A stretch of 37,581 bases of DNA from a virus, in IMG/VR virus record IMGVR_UViG_3300030106_006605, positions 1 to 37,581 of that record, one strand, 5' to 3'. Shown here one piece after another: positions 7,949-17,300 of this stretch. Both the position numbers and the translations under genes were made by a program. Every line of letters begins with the position of its first letter. Positions within the stretch are counted from its first letter, which is position 1. Below the pieces are notes generated by a model. That model was not told the DNA's origin. It saw only the letters and a program-made list of their open reading frames with translations, and made no database searches.

Positions 7949-10186
7949 TTATGCTACGCCAGTGTCACCACCGCCAATGCGACCAGCCCTCTTTGCAAGT
8001 CTGCCTGCGGCTTTCTCACGACCTGCGCCAGAGGCAAGCTGTGACAATTTATCTGCCCTAGCGACTCTAACTTGTTTTGCAACTGTTTTAAGCTGGGGGT
8101 TTCCGACGCCATATCTTTCCTCCGCTTGTGCGAGAATCCTATCTGTTGCTTTTCTTACTTCAGCGGGCGTCTTGGCTTTAGCAATCGCGGCTCGCCACCC
8201 TCGATCGGACTTGTCAGCGGTCTGTGTCTGCGCGGCGCGGGTAGCGAAGCGAAGCTCGGGGTCACCGGATTGATCGGTTGCCTTTTTGGTGCGTGGCACC
8301 GGAACATCTGAGGTCATGGCCACATGACCACGCGGTGTGGTCGCTCTCACATAGTCATCACGGTCAAGCTTGACGCCCTGACCTGTTCTTTGGGCCACGG
8401 AGGCAGGGGGTTTTGGTGAAGGCCTGTCTGCAACCGTCCCGATGTCACCGTAGGTCTTCACCGGGAGAACCAGCTTCTGGCCGACACGAATTAAATCAGG
8501 GTTCTTCTCCAACTCTGGGTTGGCCATGATCATGTCCTGCGTAGTAATGCCGAGTCTCTGTGCGATCTTAGAAACAGAATCACCTGGTTTGACGGTGTAT
8601 TCCTCATTAAGATTAATCTTTTTTCTATGAGTCTTCATCACCTCTATGGTCTCTTCTCTAACCATTGACTCTATAAGGTCTTTTGTAACTTTCATGGTTG
8701 CGGCTCCTTCTTTTATCCCTTTGTCGGCTGCATATGCTTGTGCAACTTGGCCTCGGCGTGGGGCTGTGGCCTGGGGTGTCGCCCTTCTAAACCTTTGCTT
8801 GCGAGCCTTATCGGCGCGTTGGCCAGCTTTTCGGTCAGCCGATGGTCTAGTTTCTTGTCTCGTGAGTCTGGCCTTCTTTCTTTCGAATTCTGTAATCTTC
8901 TTGTCTGCTATCCTAGCAATATCTATTGGCAAATAATCAGTTTTAAGGCTGATATATCTTTTCATGATAGGTGGCAAGTTACGGGCTTTCTCCGGTATCG
9001 CTTTTCTTTTAGGATCTTTCGCCATGGCCCTATACTTTTTCTCTATCCCTTGAAGTTCTGCGATTGCTCGGTCGTATTCCTGCATAGCCTTAGAGCCTGT
9101 GAATGTAGGTGTGGGGACTGCCTCTTTTTTCTCTTTCTCTACCTTATCCTGTTTCGGCTCAACTTTTGGTTCGGGTTTTGGTTCGGGCTTGGGGGTGGGG
9201 TCGCCCTTGAGAGACGCCTTGTATTCCTCCCCATACTGTGCCCATGCTTTTCTTATATATGAATTGTTGTATGGTCCGCTTGGGTCAAGATCAATTTGTC
9301 TAGCGTAGTCCGGGTGAGTCTTATTTACCCATGCTCTGAATTTATCACCAGTGGTTCGGTCTACAATGACACCGCCAGTAAGAACTGCCATAGCGACTCC
9401 GCCGCCGCCATTTTCTTTATCGTCCTTCTCTTCCTCTTCGGGCTCTTCCTCTTCACGACCAAGAATTTTGTTTACATTCAGTGTTCCTGTTGCAGGATCC
9501 CATTCATCTATTTTATAACTAGCGAGCAAGCCAATGGCGATCGTCTGGAGGTTCTTGCCGAATAATTTGCCAAGTCCAGCGCCGATCGCAGTACCGGCAG
9601 CAACAGAGCCAGGGTTGAGCATCGTCGCGCCCGCCAGAGCGCCGGCACCGGCACCACTAGCAGCAGCATCAGCAAGCTCGTTCTTTATGTGTCTCACTAA
9701 ATTGCCGTAATCCTCATCGTACAGTGCTTTTATCGCTTGGTTGGTTGCCGGGTCGTTTGCGATGTTACCAAGAAGTTGAGATTCGTTGGTGCCAATGCCA
9801 GTAAACCCGCCTTTCATAGATTGATGGAGGGAGTGTGCTCTTGCTGCTACTTCGCCTTTGCCAACTGCGTTTTCGTTATAATAATCCATAGACGACTTGC
9901 CACCAGCAATGCCTCTCGAAGTCATCTTCCAAGCAGCCAACAGATGTTTCCATTTAATGCCACCCTTCTTGGGGGGGAGCCACCACATTTCGCGTGCTTT
10001 CTCTTCGCCCGCAACATCCATGCCCTCTTCCTCTTCGGCCTCCGGCTCATCTTTATCTCCAGCAGGACGACGCGCACCGCCGACATAGGAGCCAGGATCT
10101 ACCGCATCGATCTCGTTTAAATAACTTTTAAGTTCCTCTTTAACAATTTTGTTGAGATCCACTGAATTCATTTTCAACTTGCGCAT
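7949..10186 (-). CDS. Multidomain protein with tag, annexin-like repeat, glycine zipper and LysM, 745 aa
   Basis: Parts in order: the N-terminal tag MNSVDLNKIVKEELKSYLNE (residues 6-25) ending in an L-N-E site; an acidic stretch (44-66); an annexin-like repeat (about 118-171) with MKGG, then GIGTNES, then helices around AIKALYDEDYG; a Gly/Ala-rich zipper-like hydrophobic segment (175-222); an acidic stretch with run-like Glu (244-258); a Pro/Glu/Lys linker (329-348); a basic coiled region (385-480); a second copy of the tag at 498-513; and a LysM peptidoglycan-binding domain (about 529-576) with YTVKPGD and GQKLVLP. A basic, low-complexity C-terminus follows. No catalytic wall-degrading domain is visible. 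The design suggests a head- or tail-packaged protein that meets membrane and cell wall at entry. The start at 10186 overlaps the resolvase gene by 13 bases; a strong internal start at 8695 is listed separately. Confidence 0.87.
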   Translation of the reverse strand: MRKLKMNSVDLNKIVKEELKSYLNEIDAVDPGSYVGGARRPAGDKDEPEAEEEEGMDVAGEEKAREMWWLPPKKGGIKWKHLLAAWKMTSRGIAGGKSSMDYYNENAVGKGEVAARAHSLHQSMKGGFTGIGTNESQLLGNIANDPATNQAIKALYDEDYGNLVRHIKNELADAAASGAGAGALAGATMLNPGSVAAGTAIGAGLGKLFGKNLQTIAIGLLASYKIDEWDPATGTLNVNKILGREEEEPEEEEKDDKENGGGGVAMAVLTGGVIVDRTTGDKFRAWVNKTHPDYARQIDLDPSGPYNNSYIRKAWAQYGEEYKASLKGDPTPKPEPKPEPKVEPKQDKVEKEKKEAVPTPTFTGSKAMQEYDRAIAELQGIEKKYRAMAKDPKRKAIPEKARNLPPIMKRYISLKTDYLPIDIARIADKKITEFERKKARLTRQETRPSADRKAGQRADKARKQRFRRATPQATAPRRGQVAQAYAADKGIKEGAATMKVTKDLIESMVREETIEVMKTHRKKINLNEEYTVKPGDSVSKIAQRLGITTQDMIMANPELEKNPDLIRVGQKLVLPVKTYGDIGTVADRPSPKPPASVAQRTGQGVKLDRDDYVRATTPRGHVAMTSDVPVPRTKKATDQSGDPELRFATRAAQTQTADKSDRGWRAAIAKAKTPAEVRKATDRILAQAEERYGVGNPQLKTVAKQVRVARADKLSQLASGAGREKAAGRLAKRAGRIGGGDTGVA
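8693..8709 (-). promoter_or_regulatory. Internal in-frame translation start (ATG 8695 with AAGGAG)
   Basis: Inside the 745-residue gene the minus strand reads AAGGAG (8704-8709), eight bases, then ATG (8693-8695), in frame. Initiation here would yield a 248-residue LysM protein beginning MKVTKDLIESMVREE, which is itself the shared N-terminal tag. The site is stronger than the one used for the full-length start. It may be a true second start or the relic of a fusion between two once separate tagged genes. Confidence 0.6.
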
Positions 10187-10713
10187 TGGTTATTATTCCT
10201 TATTTCCTGTAGGCCTGCTCTGGCTATCACCAAACTATCTGCTCTATCATAATATTCAGGCTTTGGATTTCCAAATTTAGTATATTCGATTGCAAAGTTA
10301 GGTTCGTTCTCAATTAAATAGTTCATTACAAACTGTTTTGCCTTAATTCCCTTAGGAACTTTTATCCCACATAATTTCCTCGCACTAGTCGCTGCGATGT
10401 ACTGTGGCTCAATACCGAACTCTTTATAAGTCATCCACGAAACCACGCCGTTAAATCTTGACAAAGTAGATAAAGTTTTAGCAGATGAAAAGCCGCTTCT
10501 AAAGGATTGTAACGACTGTTCTATAAAAATATTTCTTATATCAAAACGATGCTCTTTTGCGAGCTTCATAATCTGTTCATTAACAAAATTAGCTTTATCA
10601 AAAAAATTCTTATACTTTCTGAGGTCCCATGCCTCGTTCAACAATATCTCGTCGTCTTCTGAGACGATCGTAACCCCCGTTATACTTGTAGAGATGTCTA
10701 ATCCTAAAATCAT
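10174..10713 (-). CDS. RuvC-like Holliday junction resolvase, 179 aa
   Basis: This is an RNase H-fold endonuclease of the RuvC superfamily, expected to cut branched DNA so that replication and recombination intermediates can be packaged. The start MILGLDISTSITG holds the first acidic ligand, D6. E65 in IFIEQSLQSF is the second. The pair D156 and D159 in YYDRADSLVIA completes the site. The length is typical. The ATG at 10713 shares its A with the stop codon of the preceding virion gene (TAATG), so translation is coupled to the structural gene. The 3' end overlaps the 745-residue gene by 13 bases. The role matches clearing of branched DNA before or during packaging, late in infection, which would explain its place among virion genes. 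Confidence 0.9.
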   Translation of the reverse strand: MILGLDISTSITGVTIVSEDDEILLNEAWDLRKYKNFFDKANFVNEQIMKLAKEHRFDIRNIFIEQSLQSFRSGFSSAKTLSTLSRFNGVVSWMTYKEFGIEPQYIAATSARKLCGIKVPKGIKAKQFVMNYLIENEPNFAIEYTKFGNPKPEYYDRADSLVIARAGLQEIRNNNQCAS

Positions 10714-12194
10714 TATATATCCAATTTCAATTTAAATGTGTAATCTTGTTCCTCTGTTTTCTTTACTGGTGTGTTTACTGTGGCTATGCCGATCAGGTTT
10801 TTATCGTCGTCGTAAATGGCAACCTTCGAAATAAACGTTTGTTTGACATAGCTTCCGGTCGGGTCGTCAAAAGACGAACTGAACGTGTTGATCAAATCCA
10901 GTTCAGGCTCTTTATACATATAGGATGCTGTGCGGGCCGTATATGCCTCAGCAGAGGAGGTATACTGAATGGCCGTGGGGTTGGTTGTATAGTTTAAGTG
11001 CCCCTTTCTTGCGTGAGCCAGCATTGTCACCACGGGTACATAATTGGTCCCCTGGAAGGATAGATCAAAACTAGACGAGTTTCTTTGGTTCAAATTACCT
11101 GCGGCACCCACAGTTGCGGAACCAGATATTCCATCATTAGCTCCGAGGCCCCAATAGATCCATTTTGAAAAATCCACGTCATCTGGATCGAGGGAGCTTG
11201 TTCGGACCTTTGACTCGTTGTTGGGATCCAGCTTCCAGCTTCCAGTCAACAGTATCACGCCTTCATTATATAATACGACGCCGGCCACACTCGCTGACCC
11301 ATAGGTATCCCCAAGATCGTTAGCCGCCCCGCTGACTTGGATAAGCTCTCCATTATAATTGCTATCTTGTAGTTCTCCAGCGAGCGTTCCAGTTATATAA
11401 TACTTAAGACTGACTGAGCCTTTCTTTATGGATGAGCCGTAAAATATTGATGGGATATTAATTAAGTTTATAGCCTGCTGATCCTTATCTCCAAGGGTCG
11501 ACGAATAGGCATAATGCGGGCTAAGTGTTCTATAATGATTAAGGACATTCTCCAGTGCTTGTACACGGGACGCGGTAAGTAAAGTTTTTAATCTTCTATA
11601 CCTATCGTAGCTTGTTCTTGAGGTGCCGTCTGTGCCTTCGAATAATGTGTCCCTATCAAATTCAACACCATCGGGCCCTACCATGCCCACTGATAATATT
11701 AGTCCGCCGCCAGAATCACCATCCGGAGTGCCCGTTACAAGACCAAGACCCATGTTTCTCCTTTCTTGATCTATAGCCGCCGCGTTAGCTGCCGCTATAC
11801 TGGCGGAATGCCCTTCCGGGTAGAATTCCCTGACAATAGAGGCCGAGTAGGGGTACATCGTCCCGCTTATCTCATCTCCGTAATCAAGCGCCATATAGTC
11901 TTCCGTGGAGATAGTCTTAAATGAGTCCAAGGTTCCATCCTTGGTCATAAAAGTATAAATCATATTGGGAGCCTCAAAAGACGGACTAACACCGGAACCG
12001 CTCCGGTCAACGTTTATCCCGTATAAACTTACATGACCAGGCGGCATGCAACCCACACTTGAGGTAAAGACGCCAGAATGGTGAGGTTGTAAGTTATGAT
12101 ATATAACGGAATCATAAATAAAAAATTCATGTTGCGGATGCGTTTTTATTGTATTCCGAAATATATCATTGCGGCCAAACTTATAAAGAGACAT
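10713..12194 (-). CDS. Virion structural protein, tail region, 493 aa (paralogue of the 369-aa protein)
   Basis: This is a Ser/Thr/Gly/Tyr-rich beta-type protein of phage tail or fibre appearance; no named family is recognised. The C-terminal half matches the neighbouring 369-residue protein: both have a KK-x-S-x-SL strand, a VVLYNEGVILLTGS or LIFYQAGVAVLTAS strand, NYTTNPT or NYSSNPT, and an ending of the form IYDDDKNLIGIA then VKKTEEQDYTFKLKLDI. The N-terminus begins MSLYKFGRNDIFRN and differs from the paralogue. No signal peptide or membrane segment is present. The upstream gap (12195-12228) carries an ACTAATTA element and AAGGAG. The gene lies at the end of the run of large virion genes and overlaps the resolvase start by one base. 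Confidence 0.85.
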   Translation of the reverse strand: MSLYKFGRNDIFRNTIKTHPQHEFFIYDSVIYHNLQPHHSGVFTSSVGCMPPGHVSLYGINVDRSGSGVSPSFEAPNMIYTFMTKDGTLDSFKTISTEDYMALDYGDEISGTMYPYSASIVREFYPEGHSASIAAANAAAIDQERRNMGLGLVTGTPDGDSGGGLILSVGMVGPDGVEFDRDTLFEGTDGTSRTSYDRYRRLKTLLTASRVQALENVLNHYRTLSPHYAYSSTLGDKDQQAINLINIPSIFYGSSIKKGSVSLKYYITGTLAGELQDSNYNGELIQVSGAANDLGDTYGSASVAGVVLYNEGVILLTGSWKLDPNNESKVRTSSLDPDDVDFSKWIYWGLGANDGISGSATVGAAGNLNQRNSSSFDLSFQGTNYVPVVTMLAHARKGHLNYTTNPTAIQYTSSAEAYTARTASYMYKEPELDLINTFSSSFDDPTGSYVKQTFISKVAIYDDDKNLIGIATVNTPVKKTEEQDYTFKLKLDI

Positions 12195-12211
12195 TGCGTT
12201 CGCTCCTTAAA

Positions 12212-12219
12212 TAATTAGT
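12212..12219 (-). repeat. ACTAATTA element before the 493-aa gene
   Basis: The minus strand reads ACTAATTATT followed by TAAGGAG and the ATG at 12194. The same 8-mer occurs in two other gaps of this gene run. It may be part of a late promoter or a translation enhancer; the role is unknown. Confidence 0.4.
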
Positions 12220-12228
12220 TGGCCGATA

Positions 12229-13338
12229 TTAATAGTCTAATCTGACTCTAAATGTTAGCTCATTGGCTGGAGTCTTTTTGAGTGGCTCAGACAACTTAGC
12301 AACCGCAAGTAATTCATTGTCTGGCGAGTAAAGGCCAATGGTCGTAACATAAGAGACAGGAAGTGCTCTAGGGTCTCCGTTCTTTACAACGATCTCACTA
12401 GCACCATTGGTGCCCGAAAGATACGTCGGGTTCGAACTATAATTGAATTCGTTATGGTTACCTCTACAGAAATAAACTGTTGAGTTTAATTCTGTGGTAT
12501 TATTGAACTCTAGATTATAAATCCTATTCCGAAAAGCGTCACACGAAGAAGAAATGTTAGACCCCGTGAACATCCTGTTAATAGAACCAGTATCAAAATG
12601 ATTGGCAACCAAATTCGGCCCAAATTGTGTGTCACCACCATGCGCTGTGAACAGAGAAGCTGTCAATACGGCGACTCCTGCTTGATAGAATATTAATCCG
12701 ACTGGTAAATGACCGGCTGGGGCCGCTGCTGATGAAGTATAGAGCAGGCCATACTCCCCTGCGGGAGAATTTGTCCTATACGCGGTAGCACCGCTATGAT
12801 CAGAGCAGGTTATCATAGTATCAGTCGTAAACTCAGGAATAGCTCCCGTGCCACCATCGACAGACCCAGTATCTATAATAAGAGAGAAACTTTCCTTCTT
12901 GATCTCATCCTTCACAAGAAGCCTGGAGAAGGTGATAAAGATAGCTTCATTAATTTTAGTCCCGCCTGCGATAATATTTCCGTCCTGATCAAAATTTCTG
13001 ATAGAGCCTGTCTCATCGTAGCCAACCAAAAGTTGAGCCATCTGTGTGTAGATGTTAATCTTTTTACTCTGCTGATTGGGCGCAGCCGCCGCAGACAACG
13101 CAGAGTCGTTGGAAAAGCCAACTGACAGATCATATATATGATTCGCAGAGGAACTTAGAAATGGGTAATCGTACACACTTTGAAATATTCCATGAGAATA
13201 GTTTTTAATATTTGTTTCGGTTGTCCCCTGCACGTAGGTGCCCGAGGAAATAGTTCCCGTTAAGGGAATAGCCTCATGCAACAACGTTTTTGTTGTTGTC
13301 GCGTCTGCTGCTCCCATTTCTTTAAAAGTAGATGCCAT
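12229..13338 (-). CDS. Virion structural protein, tail region, 369 aa (paralogue of the 493-aa protein)
   Basis: This is a Thr/Ser/Ala-rich protein with alternating beta strands and no recognised family. It shares its C-terminal roughly 200 residues with the protein encoded next downstream, including the terminal pattern hydrophobic strand, LAVAKLSEPLKKTP, then ELTFRVRLDY. The paralogy implies tandem duplication followed by divergence of the N-terminal part, as is common for fibre or tail-decoration proteins that share an attachment domain. There is a GGAG site six bases before the ATG at 13338, with a 25-base gap to the upstream 300-residue gene. No catalytic motif is visible. The assignment as structural rests on composition, paralogy and position. 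Confidence 0.84.
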   Translation of the reverse strand: MASTFKEMGAADATTTKTLLHEAIPLTGTISSGTYVQGTTETNIKNYSHGIFQSVYDYPFLSSSANHIYDLSVGFSNDSALSAAAAPNQQSKKINIYTQMAQLLVGYDETGSIRNFDQDGNIIAGGTKINEAIFITFSRLLVKDEIKKESFSLIIDTGSVDGGTGAIPEFTTDTMITCSDHSGATAYRTNSPAGEYGLLYTSSAAAPAGHLPVGLIFYQAGVAVLTASLFTAHGGDTQFGPNLVANHFDTGSINRMFTGSNISSSCDAFRNRIYNLEFNNTTELNSTVYFCRGNHNEFNYSSNPTYLSGTNGASEIVVKNGDPRALPVSYVTTIGLYSPDNELLAVAKLSEPLKKTPANELTFRVRLDY

Positions 13339-13363
13339 TTTTTACTCCATTGCTCCTTTTATA

Positions 13364-14266
13364 TTATTTCTTAATAAACCTAACGGGGATATCTGCGCTG
13401 TAGCCAGTTGTAATACCCGTCACTCTTACATATGTATCGATATACTTAACTGTAGTAGATACTCCATCTTTATTATTTATGCTAGTTGTTCCGCCAAGCC
13501 TAGTGAACAAAGTATCGCTTGAATTCAACTCCACAGAAATATTAATCTTGAATTGTAATCTAGTGCCTCTCGGCCCATTAAACGCGCCATCGGTCGGATC
13601 CGTCAGGCTCGATATGTTTGTGACATATCCGCCGCCTCCGCCGCCCATAGTCAAATAGTAGGTGGCCTTCTGATCATCATCTATAAATGAAACAGACGTA
13701 GTTCTTCCCGAAATATTGGATATCCCTGCGAGCCTATTGTCGATTTCGACCGAGAACTGAGTTTCGATCAAGTCACTCGATATACCCATTGTAGCCGGTG
13801 GGCTTCCATTCGTATCAAGTCCCTGGTCGAGTCTAACATAGCCTTCCCCAACACTTGGTCTCTCTCCGAAAAGAACACCAGTAACAGTGTCAAAATCTTC
13901 CTCGGTAGTGCGGTTAGCACACACCAAAAATGTTCCACTAGAATGTTTCTGACTTGCGCCGTTTTCATATAATTGGATCACGGGGAGGTACAAATGATCA
14001 GTCCTAGCCAAACTAACGCACCTGCTTTTCATAGTAGATCTATTATCAGTAAAGGCCTCAAGAATAGGCGTTTGTAATATCTCAAGATCATAATAAGCTG
14101 AGCCGCTAGGGTGGTCACCGTTAAAGGTTCTATAGTTAATCTCTTCGTCCCCAAAAGCAAACTTTGTCACGTTAAAGCTGCCGTCGCCTCTGGCCAGCCT
14201 TTGCCTGCCGGCGTCAGTTAGGACGGCGTCCAATATAATGTCGCCACTGTTGTCTAAGAAACCCAT
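13364..14266 (-). CDS. Virion structural protein, 300 aa
   Basis: The N-terminus begins MGFLDNSGDIILDAVLTDAG and continues with a short module (residues 1-80) that includes FAFGDEEINY and an HPSGSAYYDLEILQTP stretch. I associate this kind of start with structural proteins of marine myovirus-like phages, from memory and not from a search. The remainder is beta-rich, with a Gly run (about residues 209-213), and ends in PVRFIKK. No enzymatic motif or membrane segment is visible. A GGAGAGGAG site precedes the ATG at 14266. The upstream 52-base gap has two ACTAATTA copies. A tail or baseplate-periphery role is likely from context. Confidence 0.83.
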   Translation of the reverse strand: MGFLDNSGDIILDAVLTDAGRQRLARGDGSFNVTKFAFGDEEINYRTFNGDHPSGSAYYDLEILQTPILEAFTDNRSTMKSRCVSLARTDHLYLPVIQLYENGASQKHSSGTFLVCANRTTEEDFDTVTGVLFGERPSVGEGYVRLDQGLDTNGSPPATMGISSDLIETQFSVEIDNRLAGISNISGRTTSVSFIDDDQKATYYLTMGGGGGGYVTNISSLTDPTDGAFNGPRGTRLQFKINISVELNSSDTLFTRLGGTTSINNKDGVSTTVKYIDTYVRVTGITTGYSADIPVRFIKK

Positions 14267-14283
14267 GTTATACTCCTCTCCAA

Positions 14284-14307
14284 TAATTAGTATTTTATAT
14301 AATTAGT
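14284..14307 (-). repeat. Two ACTAATTA copies before the 300-aa gene
   Basis: The gap 14267-14318 carries ACTAATTA twice (14284-14291 and 14300-14307, minus strand), separated by an eight-base AT-rich spacer, directly upstream of GGAGAGGAG and the ATG at 14266. The gap holds no gene and no clear hairpin terminator. Confidence 0.45.
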
Positions 14308-14318
14308 TCTGTTTTTTA

Positions 14319-17300
14319 TTATTCGTCTTCTGTTTTAGTCTTAAAGTTGACATTTAAATCTATTTTCTTGCCAGTCTCTGTCGATCTTATTCTAAATTTG
14401 AATTTTTTACCCCATAATGTATTCTCGTCATATAGGCCCCCTCCTAGCTTCGCCGTGTTTAATGTATCGGGAGTAGCGGTGGTACCGTCCAAGGCCAAGC
14501 CCCATTCATTTTTAATTCCCTCTTCTTCGGTAGTTAACATACTTTGCTGCATGTTCGGCCTTATTAATAATAATTTTTTAAAATTCTTTGTTCCATCTAC
14601 TGTTGCTACGTCTTCTGGGTGGTAAGAGTTTATCAGGGGATAGACACTGCCGCCGTCGTCGACCATCTCTACTTCATAAATAGATGTTGGATTCGAGAAA
14701 ACCCCATGAAAGTCCACACATCTAAATGTGTAATAATATTTAGTATTTGGCTGCAAATTATCCTCAATAGAGGGAGATAAATTACGAATGACATTTGGCT
14801 TATCCGAGAAATAAGTGCTTACTTTCATTCGAAGTTTACCTGCGAAATCTTTATAGGAGGTCGGTTTTGTGGTCGTGCGATACACCTCTATGTGATCCGG
14901 GTAGTCATCATAACCTATCGTATGCCCATCAACCACCCTTTCGCCACTAGTGTAAGTAACGAGTGACTCGTTCGCTGGATCCCTGGGCATGAAGTCTATG
15001 ACCTCCTGGTCTCCGGGCTCTATGGCTATTGGGAATTCGATGTTGGTGCCGAAGGCACAAGTAAAACTTAATAATATCTTATCACTCACCGACCTGTAAG
15101 GAATAATATTCACTTCGGGTTTTCTTGGGGGCATATCCGATATCTTGGAGTCTACACTTCCATATGGCACTGCCACAATACTAGATTTTGGATAAATTTG
15201 TAAATCGACTGAGCCTAAATAACTTAGAGCAGGCCCCGCCCCTGCCACAGATTCATCCTCAGAGTAAACCGCTTCTATACCAAAAGGAACCACAGATTCG
15301 GGCACGAACAGTGCCGTACCGACGTAGTAGCCATCGCCATCCACAAAAAGGTCAGGGAACTGAGAAAGATAATCGGTAAAGTCTCCCCTCAGTTCGGTTA
15401 TACTAGTATAAACCTTGTCGGGATCCAAAGCGGGAACATGATCTTCCATCATATCACCCCCCGCAAGCTTATGTGCTTGGAGCCATTTTACCGGTATTCT
15501 GTATCTATAAATGTTTACATCACCGCAATAGCCTGGGTCTTCGCATTCGAATCCCGATAATTCTAGCTCTTTCTCATCTCCAACATATGGATAATCTCGA
15601 ATGGTCAAATCATCACTAACGTTTAAATATGATATATTTGGTGGCTCATCGTAGACATCGGTGGGCCATTCGCCTATTATAAGATCTCCAACCGGATTCA
15701 CCAGGCTTTCTGGGTCGATAATGGGCCCCGGTCTTGCAATAACAACGCGGTCAATACACACATCCCCAAAACCCGCGCAGGTCCAACTATTGAAGGGCGC
15801 AATTCTTCCACCCGTGCCGTCTCCCAGGGTAAGCATTTTAGGGAAATAGTTTCCCCAGTTAGAGTCCGCATTGGCGTCATATTGGTATGTGATCGAGGAG
15901 GCGTGTGCCCACCTGGGTGTGGGGGCTCGATCAATGGCGATCCCGTCGTTCATAAAAGGATCCGCGAAGTGACTGATGGGCGAAGCAAATGTAAATTCTA
16001 TATGAGTTATGACAGGTGCGCTGTCCCTATTTTCTGTCACAGATTCAACTGAAAACTTATATTCTTGGCCCATCACATATTTTATTTCATGTACCTCGTA
16101 ATAATATCGCTTGTCGAATTTGACCTGTGTGTCCAGATACCGAATTGTATCATCAGGTACACTATGTAATGAATTAGGAATATATATTTGTTGTATTACC
16201 TCTCCATCTTCGTTTTCGGCTTTTTTGGTTACCCTGTAGCCCAGTGTTTCCGTGTAAGCCAGTTCGCCGTCTTGGAATAATTCCTTAAACCCTCTTGCCT
16301 TGTCATGTTCTATAGTGTAAAGATCATCCAGAAAACTGTCACCAGAGACCTCTCTAAAGCCTCCGTTTTCCACATTTTGCATAAACAGGTCTTCCGACTC
16401 TGGACATACGGAATAGAAATTTAACAACGGTTTGGTCGAATCCGGAGGGTTATACGGGAAATAACACTGTTTGTCCACCGAAGAAAAGAAGCTTGGCACG
16501 GTGACCCCCGAAGCTGGGTCGCTGTACTGGTCCGGATCGTCAGCCCATAAAGCAGCGTGTTTGTGGCCAAGAGAGATGGTCTCGCTGCTAGCATCAGATT
16601 CTCTATAGACTTCAAATAAATCGGTATACTGATTAAAGTGCTCGGAGGGGTTGGAAAGATTATAACCCGGAGGACTTTCGGACGCCTCCGATAAAGTCCA
16701 TGATGCGAAACAAAAATCTAAACTCCTACCAGTAACTGAAGCGGCGTAACTACCGCCAACCACAACCGAGTCTGTATCACCGAAATAATCTTCCGGCAGG
16801 GCTCTATTAAATTCTAAGCCGCCATAAAACGGATGGCGGAAGAGTTCAAGATTCACAATTTCACTATTGTAAGTGAAGTCATCTTTGTACATTTTAAAAG
16901 GAAAAAGTATTTTTTCGTTTTTCTTATTAATTTTATTAATATTGTCAACATTTACATCGTCGAAGGCATTAGCAAAATCACGATAATAATTCGTTAACGT
17001 TGTGTCTAACATGGGATCCGCCGCGAGACTCTCCAAGCTCACGTATTGTAGGGACAATGAGGTATCTATATTATTAAATAATGATACATGCTCGTACAAA
17101 TCTGGATAGTCCCTTCTATCTTCTTCGATTGTTTGCGAGACATTCCCAAGATAGTATAAATGATTAAAATAAGCATTAGGAAGAGATCTCTCACTGACAT
17201 CGGGGTTCATCGCAAAAGCTTCATATTCTTCTTGGAAAAAATTATAGTTTGAAATACCCTTTATATAGGTTGGCTCATGACAAGCAAAAGTTCCGTCATA

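Noticed and set aside
9150-9200. KPEPKPEPK repeat as a genomic repeat element
   Set aside because: It is a short Pro/Glu/Lys-rich linker in the 745-residue protein, a common low-complexity spacer, not a DNA repeat.
13620-13650. Run of CCGCC triplets as a regulatory repeat
   Set aside because: It encodes a short glycine run in the 300-residue protein and needs no other explanation.
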